A DNA stretch of 64,000 nucleotides, from the NCBI GenBank assembly GCA_009839485.1, contig VXPQ01000032.1, forward strand, positions 278,982 through 342,981, written 5' to 3'. A program made the position numbers and the translations under genes. The stretch is from Bacteroidetes bacterium SB0662_bin_6. GTDB lineage: Bacteria; Bacteroidota; Rhodothermia; Rhodothermales; VXPQ01. Under the pieces are notes generated by a model. It was given only the letters and a program-made list of their open reading frames with translations. It did not search any database and was not told the origin of the DNA. Below, piece by piece: positions 8,486 through 17,672 of the stretch; within the stretch, counting starts at the first letter, position 1; each line of letters opens with the position of its first letter.

Positions 8486-9004
8486 CTATAATTCGCTTTC
8501 GTCCCGCCACCGGAGGAGCTTCCAGACAGCAGACGTATCTTCTCGAATAATAAGAAAATTCACATTGCCATCCCCCCGAAAGACATCGCCCCCTTCGAGC
8601 GAAATGGTCAGATTGAAAGGCCGCACGATCCGGGCGCGCAAATCCTCTTCAAAGAGGGTCTGAGAAAGGATCTGGTTCCAGCGCAGATTCACAAGCGTCG
8701 CATTTTCGAAGAGGCGCCGGGTGGTTTCGAGTTCCTGAGCAAATCCCCACTCGCGTTCAACCTGGGCATCGAAGTCATAGTAGATGAAAATGAAGGAGGA
8801 ATCCAGCAGCGATTCATAAAGCGTCAAGTCCCGGAGCTCGTAGGCATTCCGGAAATTGGTAAAGAAGCCGTCAATGGTGGTGGGATCGCCCAGCAGGTCA
8901 CCGAACGGACTGCCTTCTTCGAGTGCGGGGGCAAAGGGATTGCAGGCCGCAACGAGCACGACCGGCGTCAGGATCGCAAGCATGGCGCTCCAGCGTGTCC
9001 CCAT
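8486..9004 (-). CDS. Small lipoprotein, NTF2/SnoaL-like
   Basis: The product is 172 aa. A signal peptide ends in a lipobox (VVLVAAC at about residue 21), so a lipid-anchored envelope protein is expected. The mature part (IDGFFTNFRNAYELRDLTLYESLLDSSFIFIY and an end of VWKLLRWRDE) has the alternating helix/strand pattern of NTF2-like folds. No catalytic residues can be assigned. It is 12 bp downstream of another lipoprotein gene with similar architecture, perhaps an old duplication. Function unknown. Confidence 0.75.
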   Translation of the reverse strand: MGTRWSAMLAILTPVVLVAACNPFAPALEEGSPFGDLLGDPTTIDGFFTNFRNAYELRDLTLYESLLDSSFIFIYYDFDAQVEREWGFAQELETTRRLFENATLVNLRWNQILSQTLFEEDLRARIVRPFNLTISLEGGDVFRGDGNVNFLIIREDTSAVWKLLRWRDESEL

Positions 9005-9016
9005 CGGATCGTTTGC

Positions 9017-9619
9017 TTATTTGATAAAGGCCGCCTTCAGATCGCTCCAGGAAGCGGCGGTGCCGGTCGAGTTATCCGTCCAGGTTGCAATGTACCACAG
9101 GCCGTCCTGCCCCTTTTCGATCGACCAGGCGACACGGCCCTGCAGCCTGTTCGGCAATTCGGTGCTGCGATGGTTAAACACCAGCACATACGAGGCATCC
9201 ACCGTATAACGCTCAGGGCCCGCCGTTTGCTCTACGTCGGTCAAGCGCAACTCGTTGCCGCTGGTAAGGCGGGCCGCCTCCACCAGTGCCCGAAAATAAC
9301 TTTCTTCTTCCTGAACGCCCCATCCGTTCCAGATGGCGGGGTCATTCGCCTCTGCTTCCGCAGTGGGTTGGAAGTGCAAATCGTCCGAAAATGAACGCCG
9401 GTAATTCGGGGCATTCAATTCGGCAATGGCGAAGCGCAGATTTTCCAGCACCTGGTCGGGCGTATCCGGCTGGAGAAACGTGCCGGTCTCCGTGCCCGGC
9501 GGTTCCGGTGTGCGCGTCGCGAACAGGTCGCATCCCGTCGCACACACCAGCATGATCAGCACGCACGTCCGAATGGTCGAGCGCGGATCAACACGTGTCC
9601 GTCTCTGGCTTTTCGGCAT
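9017..9619 (-). CDS. Lipoprotein of unknown function
   Basis: The product is 200 aa when started at ATG 9619. A basic N-terminus precedes a hydrophobic segment and a lipobox (LIMLVCATGC). The mature region has PDTPDQVLENLRFAIAELN and ends in LWYIATWTDNSTG...SDLKAAFIK, a pattern like SnoaL/NTF2-type lipoproteins and like the next gene. The first 32 bp overlap the end of the methyltransferase gene, which suggests translational coupling. The frame stays open upstream to 9706, but inside the methyltransferase gene. Confidence 0.72.
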   Translation of the reverse strand: MPKSQRRTRVDPRSTIRTCVLIMLVCATGCDLFATRTPEPPGTETGTFLQPDTPDQVLENLRFAIAELNAPNYRRSFSDDLHFQPTAEAEANDPAIWNGWGVQEEESYFRALVEAARLTSGNELRLTDVEQTAGPERYTVDASYVLVFNHRSTELPNRLQGRVAWSIEKGQDGLWYIATWTDNSTGTAASWSDLKAAFIK

Positions 9620-10331
9620 ACAAAATGAGCCGGGGGCTGGCATTCGAATGAGGATTTCCTTCGTAATCGCCGTACGTATGCCGGATCTGCAGGTCTGCCG
9701 AGGCATACATCGCCCGAAAATCCTCCAGCGTATAGAGACGAACGGATTCGAGGAAGGACTGTTCGTTTTCGCCCGTGTGAATCGTAATCCGCTTGTTGAT
9801 TCGTCCGTTTTCTACCCATCGCCGCTGATGAATGGCCGATCCGGCCCGATCGAATCGGTCTTCCGGAACAAGATGATCGAGCACATAGGGGACATTGAAG
9901 AAATCCTGCACGAACCAGCCACCGGGACACAGGGACCGGTGCATGGCCCGCAGCGCACGCACATGGTCGTCGTCGTCCGCAAAATATCCGAATGCCGTAA
10001 ACACATTGATGACGCCGTCAAAACAACAATCGCATACCGGGTTGCGCATGTCGCCGCGTCGAAACAGGACCGTAAGCCCCTCTTTCGCAGCGCGCCGGGC
10101 GGCTTCTTCGATAGCGTATGTGGAAAGATCCACGCCGGTTACATGATACCCCCGCCGGGCAAGGGCCCGCGCATGCCGCCCGCGACCGCACCCCATATCC
10201 AGAATGGAAGCACCGGACACAGGCCGGACGATGCGTTCCAGGAAATCCACCATCCGTTCCGCTTCGTCCTCATCCCGGTCCTGGTACACGAGCTCGTACT
10301 CAGGATGATCGAACCATTCCTCGTACCACAT
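9588..10331 (-). CDS. SAM-dependent class I methyltransferase
   Basis: The product is 247 aa. Motif I (SILDMGCGRGRHARALA) and the acidic residue ending beta-2 (VTGVDLS) mark the AdoMet-binding Rossmann fold. RRGDMRNPVCDCCFDGVINVF and SLCPGGWFVQDFF match later family motifs. The substrate cannot be predicted. The start MWYEEWFDHPEYE is chosen because similar methyltransferases begin this way and because it leaves a 14-bp gap after ispH. The downstream lipoprotein overlaps its 3' end. Confidence 0.85.
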   Translation of the reverse strand: MWYEEWFDHPEYELVYQDRDEDEAERMVDFLERIVRPVSGASILDMGCGRGRHARALARRGYHVTGVDLSTYAIEEAARRAAKEGLTVLFRRGDMRNPVCDCCFDGVINVFTAFGYFADDDDHVRALRAMHRSLCPGGWFVQDFFNVPYVLDHLVPEDRFDRAGSAIHQRRWVENGRINKRITIHTGENEQSFLESVRLYTLEDFRAMYASADLQIRHTYGDYEGNPHSNASPRLILYAEKPETDTC

Positions 10332-10345
10332 GGAATCGACCGGAT

Positions 10346-11587
10346 TTATGCCGCCTTCCCGGAGGCAAAAGGAGCCAGGGCTTCGTCCAGGGTGCGGACA
10401 TCCTCCGTCCATGCGATCATCTTGCGAATAACCTCATCCAGCAACGCGTCAGGACAGGAAGCGCCTGCGGTGAGTACGACATTTAGAGGACGCAAGGCCG
10501 GAAGCCATTCGGTTGTAACCTTTACCGCCCCTTCCCCCGGGTCGAAATGCCGGATCATGTCCGGAGAGATGATTTCTTCGGCATCACGCACGAAATACGC
10601 AGGCATCTTCTCCGCGCAAAGATCGAACAGATGGCTGGTATTGGATGAGTTGTAGCCGCCCACGACAATGCCCAGATCGCCCCCCGACGCAATCAGTTCC
10701 AGGGTGGCGTTCTGGTTCTCGTTGGTAGCGTAGCACAGGGTGTCACTGGTGTCGGCAAAACGGTCAGGCAATTCCGCCTCGCCGTACCGCTCGAGAATAG
10801 CCTGCCGGAGCAAACGGGCAATGGCTTGCGTCTCGGTAGCAAGCATGGTGGTCTGATTTACCACACCGATACGTTGCAGGTCGCGGAGCGGGTCGAAACC
10901 GGTCGAGTATTTGTCGCGGAACCGATCGAAGAAAAAATCAGCGTCGGCTTCTCCGCGAACGATCCGGGCAATATCTTCCGCTTCGCGTATATCGCGTACG
11001 ATCACGGCAGGGGCATCCCGGCTGGCGCGGGAAAACGTAGCCCGCAATTCCTCGTGGTACTGTTTACCGTGTATGACCACGGTATACCCGCCCTGGCCGA
11101 TCCGCTTACTCTTGTTCCATACTTTCTCGACGAACGGGCAGGTCGTGTCATAGGTCAGGGTGTCGACGCCGCATTCGGCCAACTGGCGCTTGACATCGAG
11201 CGAAGTGCCAAAAGCCGGAATGATCACTATGTCATCGGGGGTGAGCTCCTCGAAAGGAATCAATTGCTTGCCGGTGGTTGTCCGCAGGAAACGCACGCCG
11301 GCTGCTCGCAAATCCCCATTCACGCGGGGGTTGTGAATCATCTCCGAGACCAGAAAAATGCGCCGTCCGGGATTCTCCTCCAATGCGCGCCAGGCAATGT
11401 CGATAGCATGTTCGACACCGAAGCAGAATCCGAAATGCCGTGCAATCTTGAAGCGTATCGGACCAAAGTCCAGTACGGACGGTGTGAGATCCCTTTTACG
11501 CGGATCGGCCGCGCCGCGCGCGGCCTTGACCGTCGATACGATCGAACTCGCGTAGGCGCTGGGAACGTTGAATTTTCGGGCGGCCAT
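10346..11587 (-). CDS. ispH: 4-hydroxy-3-methylbut-2-enyl diphosphate reductase
   Basis: The product is 413 aa, longer than the roughly 310-320 aa of enterobacterial IspH because of an N-terminal extension and an internal insertion, as in Bacteroidota homologues. The three Fe-S cluster cysteines are present: Cys55 (GFCFGVEHA), Cys150 (DTTCPFVEK) and Cys378 (GASCPDALL). The conserved HGKQYHEE and SSNTSHL segments are also there. It catalyses the last step of the MEP isoprenoid pathway. Start ATG 11587 (MAARKFNV) is preferred; the frame remains open to 11626. Confidence 0.93.
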   Translation of the reverse strand: MAARKFNVPSAYASSIVSTVKAARGAADPRKRDLTPSVLDFGPIRFKIARHFGFCFGVEHAIDIAWRALEENPGRRIFLVSEMIHNPRVNGDLRAAGVRFLRTTTGKQLIPFEELTPDDIVIIPAFGTSLDVKRQLAECGVDTLTYDTTCPFVEKVWNKSKRIGQGGYTVVIHGKQYHEELRATFSRASRDAPAVIVRDIREAEDIARIVRGEADADFFFDRFRDKYSTGFDPLRDLQRIGVVNQTTMLATETQAIARLLRQAILERYGEAELPDRFADTSDTLCYATNENQNATLELIASGGDLGIVVGGYNSSNTSHLFDLCAEKMPAYFVRDAEEIISPDMIRHFDPGEGAVKVTTEWLPALRPLNVVLTAGASCPDALLDEVIRKMIAWTEDVRTLDEALAPFASGKAA

Positions 11588-11702
11588 TGGGCAACGAGGT
11601 CTGGGGGCAGGCCCTGGCTGGTACAAGCCGGGGGTAAATCGTTAACGCCGGGAAAGGATTCAAGTTCGATAACGGGCTACGAAGGACAAGGCTGTTTTAC
11701 TA

Positions 11703-11779
11703 ATCACAGCCCGGGGTTGCAGGTTGACCTTTATCACAGCCTGCGGCTGCAGGTTGGTTTTGATCACAACCTTCGGCTG
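11703..11779. repeat. 30-bp tandem repeat, about 2.6 units, overlapping the 3' end of tgt
   Basis: ATCACA recurs at 11703, 11733 and 11763, each followed by a small C/G-rich hairpin (for example CAGCCTGCGGCTG) and, in the first two units, by GCAGGTTG. The period is exactly 30 bp. The third unit contains the complement of the tgt stop codon. The hairpins may act as mRNA 3'-end or processing structures between tgt and ispH. Confidence 0.65.
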
Positions 11780-12894
11780 ATGTGGGGGGCTATTTCCTTC
11801 TTCCAGGAAAAAAACGAACCGTCGAGGATGGTTGCGCGCGCCTTGCGCATCAGCCAGGTATACAGAGACAAGTTCTGTACGGATGCAATGTGCAGACCGA
11901 GAATTTCGTCCGCCATAAAAAGATGGCGCACATACGCTTTGGAGAAGGTCCGGGAAACATACCCGTCCAGACCGGAATCAAGCGGCGAAAAGTCGTCGCG
12001 CCACTTCCGGTTCCGGATGTTGACGATGCCCTCCGTCGTGAACAGCATACCGTTGCGCCCATTGCGCGTGGGCATGACGCAATCGAACATATCCACGCCC
12101 CGTGCTATGTTTTCCAGCAGATTTTCGGGAGTGCCCACGCCCATGAGGTAACGCGGCTTGTCCGCAGGCAGTATGTCGTTCACGACCTCGACCATGGCAT
12201 ACATCTCATGATCGGGTTCGCCCACCGAGAGACCACCGATGGCATACCCCGGAAAGTCCATGTCCACCAGCCGCCGGGCCGACTCCTGCCGGATATCCGG
12301 AAACACCGTACCCTGTACGATGGGGAAGAGCGTCTGATCATATTCGTACAGGGATTCCGTTTCTTCGAACCGTTTTTTGCAGCGGGCCGCCCAGCGCAGG
12401 GTCATCTCGTGCGAAGCCCGCGCATATTCCCGCGACACATCCGCCGCCGGACACTCGTCGAGGACCATCATGATATCCGCGCCGATGCTGCGCTGGATAT
12501 CCACCGCCGATTCGGGGGTAAGAAAATGGGAAGAGCCGTCGAGGTGACTGCGGAAGGCTACGCCCTCCTCGCTCAGCGTCCGGTGGCTGCCGAGCGAAAA
12601 GACCTGATATCCCCCGGAATCGGTCAGGATCGGACCGGGCCACGCCATGAGGCGGTGCAACCCGCCGGCTTGTTCGATCAGCTCCGGGCCGGGACGCAGG
12701 TACAAATGATAGGCGTTCCCCAGTACAATCTGTGCCCCTACGTCCTCGAGCAACGTGCGCGAATCAACCGCCTTGACGCTTCCGAGCGTACCCACCGGCA
12801 TGAATACCGGGGTTTCGATCGGACCGTGGTCGGTCTCGATCTGCCCGGCCCGCGCCTCGGTACGGGGATCCCTGCCGGATACGGAAAATCGCAT
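11764..12894 (-). CDS. tgt: Queuine tRNA-ribosyltransferase (zinc ligands absent)
   Basis: This 376-aa protein has the full TGT barrel. The catalytic aspartates are Asp92 (LTDSGGYQVFSL) and Asp271 (MFDCVMPTRNGRNG); MGVGTPENLLENIARGVDMFD is well conserved. It exchanges guanine-34 for a queuosine precursor in the anticodon of GUN tRNAs. The structural zinc site, normally C-x-C-x2-C plus a distal His, is absent: aligned residues are Leu309, Gly311, Ser314 and Gln340. Loss of the cysteines is known to me from Bacteroides Tgt, but the His-to-Gln change here is an extra difference. It begins 7 bp after the upstream transporter gene. Confidence 0.92.
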   Translation of the reverse strand: MRFSVSGRDPRTEARAGQIETDHGPIETPVFMPVGTLGSVKAVDSRTLLEDVGAQIVLGNAYHLYLRPGPELIEQAGGLHRLMAWPGPILTDSGGYQVFSLGSHRTLSEEGVAFRSHLDGSSHFLTPESAVDIQRSIGADIMMVLDECPAADVSREYARASHEMTLRWAARCKKRFEETESLYEYDQTLFPIVQGTVFPDIRQESARRLVDMDFPGYAIGGLSVGEPDHEMYAMVEVVNDILPADKPRYLMGVGTPENLLENIARGVDMFDCVMPTRNGRNGMLFTTEGIVNIRNRKWRDDFSPLDSGLDGYVSRTFSKAYVRHLFMADEILGLHIASVQNLSLYTWLMRKARATILDGSFFSWKKEIAPHISRRL

Positions 12895-12901
12895 GGCCGA
12901 A

Positions 12902-14161
12902 TCAGGGCATGACATCCACCTCTTCGTCCCTCAACTCGAACCGGATATGATCCCGGTAGGTCTTGTAGGCAGCCATGATCAGCGCAGTGACGGGAACCGC
13001 GATGATCAGCCCGACCCAACCCATGAAATGCGCGAAAATGAAGAGCGAAAGGATGATCAGAACAGGGTGGAGCCCCATCTGCTTGCTCATGATATTCGGG
13101 ACCAGCACCGTCGATTCAAGAATCGACTGGCCCATCAGAACAGCCACGATTTTGAGCACATCGACGTACCAGGGATCGCCGAGAAACAGCCCGATGCCTA
13201 TCCCGATGATATTCGTGACGATAATGCCGATGTTCGGGATAAGATTGAGGATACCCCCAAGAATACCGATCACGAGGGCGAACGGCACGTCGAGAAGGGT
13301 AAGAACCACCGACACATTGAAACCGGCGATGGCGCAAATGATGAGTTGGCCGCGCAGGTAGTTTCCGACCACCTCGCCGGTTCGGAACAGATAGTCGCGG
13401 CGGCCTCCGAGGGTTGGAAACAGTTCGACGATCCGCCTTTTGATGGGCGGGAAATCTTTCAACAGGTAGTAGTGCACGACCGGCAGCACAGCCACGAGCG
13501 CCACAGCGCCAAGCACCGTGCCGATCTGCGTCAGAACGGATTGCAGAAGGGTCGGAATCCTCGTCGCCAGATTCGTAGCCTGTTCCTGCAGGAAACTGGT
13601 AAGATCCCGTACGATTTGATCCCGGTCGACCCCCACCTCTTCGAGATTGTCGAGCAACGTGGCAGATTGCAGCCAGGCGCGAAAGTCGTCCATGGTGTCC
13701 ATCAAACGCAGAAACAGTTCTTCAAACTGGGTTAACAGCGTGGGAACGACCAGAAAGATGAAGGATGCGAAAACCCCGATCAGGGCAGCCGTCACAGCAA
13801 GGGAGGAGAAAGCGCGCCGGATGCCGAAACGGTCATGCAGCATGGTGACCAGCGGATCGAAGAGATACGCAAACAGATAGACCACCGCGAAGGGCATCAG
13901 AATGATGGCAAGGTCATTGAGCGCCCACAGAAACAGCATGACGGCGCCCGCTACCAGCAGGACCCGCACCGCGCGGATTTTCCGCAGAGGCCACAGCAGA
14001 ACAGCCCCGGCAAAGGCGACAAGCGGGGGGCCGATAAAATCCTCGCCCATCTGGTAGATCATCCCCAGAAAAAGAAGAACGCCCCCCACGAGAAGTGCAG
14101 TCCGGAATGGGGTCAGGCGTTGATCCGGTACGGGCAGGAGCTTCGGCGATTCGTCGGGCAT
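12902..14161 (-). CDS. AI-2E/PerM family membrane transporter
   Basis: The product is 419 aa with about eight predicted membrane segments in the family pattern. There are hydrophobic pairs at the N-terminus, a soluble amphipathic middle part (LLTQFEELFLRLMDTMDDF...), and then a C-terminal membrane block with GGILNLIPNIGIIV and PWYVDVLKIVAVLMGQSILESTVLVPNIM. PF01594 members export small molecules or act as Na+/H+ antiporters, so the label autoinducer exporter should not be taken literally. The ATG at 14161 is chosen over a TTG at 14176. It lies between clpX and tgt and is probably in their operon. Confidence 0.88.
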   Translation of the reverse strand: MPDESPKLLPVPDQRLTPFRTALLVGGVLLFLGMIYQMGEDFIGPPLVAFAGAVLLWPLRKIRAVRVLLVAGAVMLFLWALNDLAIILMPFAVVYLFAYLFDPLVTMLHDRFGIRRAFSSLAVTAALIGVFASFIFLVVPTLLTQFEELFLRLMDTMDDFRAWLQSATLLDNLEEVGVDRDQIVRDLTSFLQEQATNLATRIPTLLQSVLTQIGTVLGAVALVAVLPVVHYYLLKDFPPIKRRIVELFPTLGGRRDYLFRTGEVVGNYLRGQLIICAIAGFNVSVVLTLLDVPFALVIGILGGILNLIPNIGIIVTNIIGIGIGLFLGDPWYVDVLKIVAVLMGQSILESTVLVPNIMSKQMGLHPVLIILSLFIFAHFMGWVGLIIAVPVTALIMAAYKTYRDHIRFELRDEEVDVMP

Positions 14162-14197
14162 GCTGAATGGGGCCAATGCGGCTTCTATCTTCTACTT

Positions 14198-15457
14198 CTA
14201 TGCACTCGCCTTGCGCTTTTCGTAGACGGGCTCGGCGCCGTGCAGCACCGTATCCCGTGTCACCCGGCAGGTCGCGGCATGCGGTTGGGTGTGGAGATCG
14301 TACATGATTTCGAGCATGATCTGCTCCATTACGGAACGCAACCCGCGCGCGCCGGTGCCGAGTTTTTTCGCCCGCTGCACGATGAGTTCGATCGCATCGT
14401 CGTCGAAGGCGAGTTGCACGCCGTCCATAGCGAACAGCTTCTGGTATTGTTTCACCAGCGCATTCTTCGGTTCGAGCAGAATCTCCCGCATAGCCTCGTC
14501 GGTAAGCGGATCCAGGGCGGCTACGACCGGAACGCGACCCACCAGTTCGGGAATCAGTCCGAATTTCAGGAGATCGTCCGGCTCGACGCTTTTCAGGATC
14601 CCAGGATCGTTGCGATCGAACACTTTGCGGCGCTCCGACATGAACCCGATGGTATTGATAGACATCCTGTGCGCCACGATCTCCTGGAGACCGTCGAAGG
14701 CTCCCCCCACGATAAAGAGGATGTTCCGGGTGTCGATGTTTATCAGACTCTGTTCCGGATGCTTGCGCCCACCCTTCGGCGGCACTCCGGCCACGGTACC
14801 CTCAAGGATTTTAAGCAACGCCTGTTGTACACCTTCTCCGGACACGTCGCGCGTAATGGAAGCATTGTCGCTTTTCCGCGCAATCTTATCGATCTCGTCA
14901 ATGTAGATGATCCCCTGTTCTGCGCGTTCGACATTAAAATCGGAAGCGTGCAGGAGGTGGGTCAGAATGCTTTCGACATCTTCGCCGACATAGCCGGCTT
15001 CCGTCAGCGCCGTGGCGTCCGAAATGGAAAAAGGCACATCCAGAATGCGCGCCAGCGATCGGGCAAGCAGTGTTTTGCCGACCCCGGTGGGTCCGACCAG
15101 CAGCACGTTGGATTTTTCCAGTTCCACATGGTCGTACTCGTGCACATACCGGTCCGTGTCTATCCGCTTGTAGTGGTTATAGACCGCGACGGACAAAGCT
15201 TTCTTCGCATACTCCTGCCCGATTACGTATTCGTCGAGCGCTCCCTTGATTTCACGCGGGGCAAGCAGGCGCGGCTTGACGGGCGATGTCCGGGAAGCCG
15301 TCTGCGCCTCCGGAACGCTGCTGATCACGCTCGCCGCTTCACCGATACAACGGTCGCATATATATACGCCGGGTTCCCGAGCCTGCACCATGGACGCGGC
15401 ACTGTCCACCGATTGCCCGCAGAAAGAACACTGGATGATGTTATGTCTGGTACTCAT
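14198..15457 (-). CDS. clpX: ATP-dependent Clp protease ATP-binding subunit ClpX
   Basis: The product is 419 aa. An N-terminal C4 zinc-binding domain uses Cys10, Cys13, Cys34 and Cys37. The AAA+ core has Walker A at 123-130 (GPTGVGKT), the pore loop GYVGED, Walker B with IIYIDEIDK, an RKHPEQ loop and a sensor-2 region TGARGLR. It unfolds tagged substrates and feeds them to ClpP, which is not encoded nearby. It is the first gene of the minus-strand run to tgt and beyond; the 178-bp gap upstream likely contains its promoter. Confidence 0.96.
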   Translation of the reverse strand: MSTRHNIIQCSFCGQSVDSAASMVQAREPGVYICDRCIGEAASVISSVPEAQTASRTSPVKPRLLAPREIKGALDEYVIGQEYAKKALSVAVYNHYKRIDTDRYVHEYDHVELEKSNVLLVGPTGVGKTLLARSLARILDVPFSISDATALTEAGYVGEDVESILTHLLHASDFNVERAEQGIIYIDEIDKIARKSDNASITRDVSGEGVQQALLKILEGTVAGVPPKGGRKHPEQSLINIDTRNILFIVGGAFDGLQEIVAHRMSINTIGFMSERRKVFDRNDPGILKSVEPDDLLKFGLIPELVGRVPVVAALDPLTDEAMREILLEPKNALVKQYQKLFAMDGVQLAFDDDAIELIVQRAKKLGTGARGLRSVMEQIMLEIMYDLHTQPHAATCRVTRDTVLHGAEPVYEKRKASA

Positions 15458-15635
15458 ACAGGAAGAGAATGTATGCGTGTATGAGGAAGCGCCGGATCGC
15501 CGCCAGCCCGCTTTCGCTGCTTGTCTTCCGCTATAGATACCGCTGTTCGATTAGGCAGTGTACGCAAAACCTGTGTACACGCATAATTACGAATAAGGTA
15601 AGAGTTCCTGTGGAGCGATGCTGTCAAAAGACATA

Positions 15636-17672
15636 TTACCCCCATATCGGCCAGTGCACGCCGAAACGGAAACGGCCCGCAGGAAGCGGGTATACCGGCA
15701 CGAGCATGGTCCCTTCCACCAGCGATGCACCCGCCGGTACATGATCGTACACGAAAAAAAGACGGGCCGTGCGCACACGTACTTCCGCCACGATATTGCC
15801 TGTGTTCGAGGCGCCGAGCAATAGAGAAGACGCCTCCGGCACGGCAAGCAGCCCGGTGGGCGCATGGAGCGATCGACTGTGAAAAGCGGACCATGCCACG
15901 CCTTCCGCGTAAAGATCGAAGCGCAGATCGCCCTGGAAAAGCGCATACCGCACGCCAAGGCGCGCCCTTGCGAACCAGCGGGGAAGCGTACCGGCAAGAC
16001 GTTTATGCAAAGGCGAGCCGCTCTGTTCGACAATGTGCGTAAAGGTAGGACGCGCCATCGCATAGAACCCGCGCTGGGCATGACGGCGCCAGCCGATATC
16101 CGCGTAAACAGCCACCTGTCGGAGGGGTGACGGCGCCATGGTCGTAACGACTTCCTCAGCGGCAACAAACACATCGACCGGATCACGGGCCTGGTACCCG
16201 AATGCCCCAAGCGCTATGACAAAGGGGCCTTTCCGTACGGACCCCTCCGTATACATCGAAAAGGTTCGTCCCGGCCGTACGTCGCGTTGTCCGCGCAGGG
16301 TGCCGAAACCGGTATCGTATGCGACGGGGGTACGCGGTTTGCCGGTCGAGGCGCCGACGCGCCAGGAAGTTCGGATTCCGCGGCGCGCCAACCGGACCGA
16401 ACCGGCAAGGCCCCCGCTCCGGTGAAAAAACCAGCCTGCCGCCGGCTCCAGAGTCCATTTCCGTTCCTTTCCATCCTCACCGGGGCGCCCGAAACGCAGC
16501 GAATCGCGGGCCTCCACATACATGGCGAAGCGACGTACTGCGGATTCCCGGAATGTCCCTCGAGGCGCCATGTGCTCCGACCACCCCTCCATACGGATCG
16601 CAAGCCGGCTCCTGACAGTGCGCATCAGGGGCTGGTGGACACGCACCCCGGTACGCATCGAACGGGTACCGAGCGTGTCCAGGGCGTTGTGGTACCGGAA
16701 TGTTTCTGTAGAATGATACACCGTCGAAGAAGTGACGCCGGCAGGGAACAACCGGGCGCGCACGATGCCCGCCAAACCGTTGCGCACGATACGCCGCTCG
16801 GCTTCCGGCATATCGACCTGGGCGATATCGCTCCGGTAGATCGCGTCGGGATCACCGGGCAGAACCAGGACTCCCTCGTGCGCGCCGATCCGGCGGCGCT
16901 GGCTCATATACAGCACCTCTGCCGACCAGGCACGCTGCGTATACCGCACGCGCAAGGTGGTGCGTCGTCCGCGCGCCAGATTGCTGCCCGGATACGGGAC
17001 CTCTGTGGCCCGCCCGCCGTAGGCCCCGAGCACCTGCAGCAATCCGGGATGTCCCCTGAACGATCGCCGCCGTTGCTGGGCGTGCACTACATCTATGCTC
17101 TGGAGTCCCTCCCCATCGCGCCAGTAGGTGGCTTCGGTAAGGGGCGCCGGTCCTTCGTACGGCCGCAATTGGGCATGCACGCCGGCAGGATGCCCCCTCG
17201 CCCCGGCGGGGTCAAAACGGGGAGGCGCAACAAGAGCCAACGGAACCAGATCCCAGGCCGGGCGCCCGGTGAAAATGTCCGTAAACGGAATGCCGTCCAG
17301 AGTAAGCGGGCGCGTGTTGGGAGAAAGCCCGAACGGACTCCAGCCGTCGGGCCAGCCCGGACGATCGAAAAGGTAGGTGAAGCTGCCGGGCGCACCGGCA
17401 ACAAGTTCGACAAGACGGATATCGGGCCGGAGCGCCGGGATCGAATCGGAAAGGGCCCATACGCCCCTGGTCTCCTCATGCAATGCATCCCCGAATCCCA
17501 TCATATCAAGAGGCATCCGGGTAAGGGAATCCAAGGCGGCCGGCGCCGGGTCAATACCCAACGCCGTGGTATCCGGCTCTTGTGCGGCTACGGGAGCACA
17601 CAACAAGCACCCAACCAGAACGATATACCGGAGGCGCCCGGCCAGAACGATACACCGCAGGTACGCCGTCAT
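15636..17672 (-). CDS. Putative outer-membrane beta-barrel protein (TonB-plug-like N-terminus)
   Basis: The product is 678 aa with a signal peptide ending in CAPVAAQ. The region around residues 85-150 (APGSFTYLFDRPGWPDGWSPF, TLDGIPFTDIFTG) resembles the plug part of TonB-dependent receptors. The remainder is rich in alternating hydrophobic/aromatic strands separated by Arg-rich turns, as in 16-22 stranded barrels. No TonB box is obvious. The C-terminus FRFGVHWPIWG is strand-like but does not end in the usual aromatic residue. Its start overlaps the upstream epimerase-like gene by 4 bp (ATGA). Substrate and role unknown. Confidence 0.6.
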   Translation of the reverse strand: MTAYLRCIVLAGRLRYIVLVGCLLCAPVAAQEPDTTALGIDPAPAALDSLTRMPLDMMGFGDALHEETRGVWALSDSIPALRPDIRLVELVAGAPGSFTYLFDRPGWPDGWSPFGLSPNTRPLTLDGIPFTDIFTGRPAWDLVPLALVAPPRFDPAGARGHPAGVHAQLRPYEGPAPLTEATYWRDGEGLQSIDVVHAQQRRRSFRGHPGLLQVLGAYGGRATEVPYPGSNLARGRRTTLRVRYTQRAWSAEVLYMSQRRRIGAHEGVLVLPGDPDAIYRSDIAQVDMPEAERRIVRNGLAGIVRARLFPAGVTSSTVYHSTETFRYHNALDTLGTRSMRTGVRVHQPLMRTVRSRLAIRMEGWSEHMAPRGTFRESAVRRFAMYVEARDSLRFGRPGEDGKERKWTLEPAAGWFFHRSGGLAGSVRLARRGIRTSWRVGASTGKPRTPVAYDTGFGTLRGQRDVRPGRTFSMYTEGSVRKGPFVIALGAFGYQARDPVDVFVAAEEVVTTMAPSPLRQVAVYADIGWRRHAQRGFYAMARPTFTHIVEQSGSPLHKRLAGTLPRWFARARLGVRYALFQGDLRFDLYAEGVAWSAFHSRSLHAPTGLLAVPEASSLLLGASNTGNIVAEVRVRTARLFFVYDHVPAGASLVEGTMLVPVYPLPAGRFRFGVHWPIWG

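Noticed and set aside
13835-15484. 549-codon plus-strand frame over clpX
   Set aside because: Antisense to an unmistakable ClpX; composition rich in His, Arg and Gln, with no motif.
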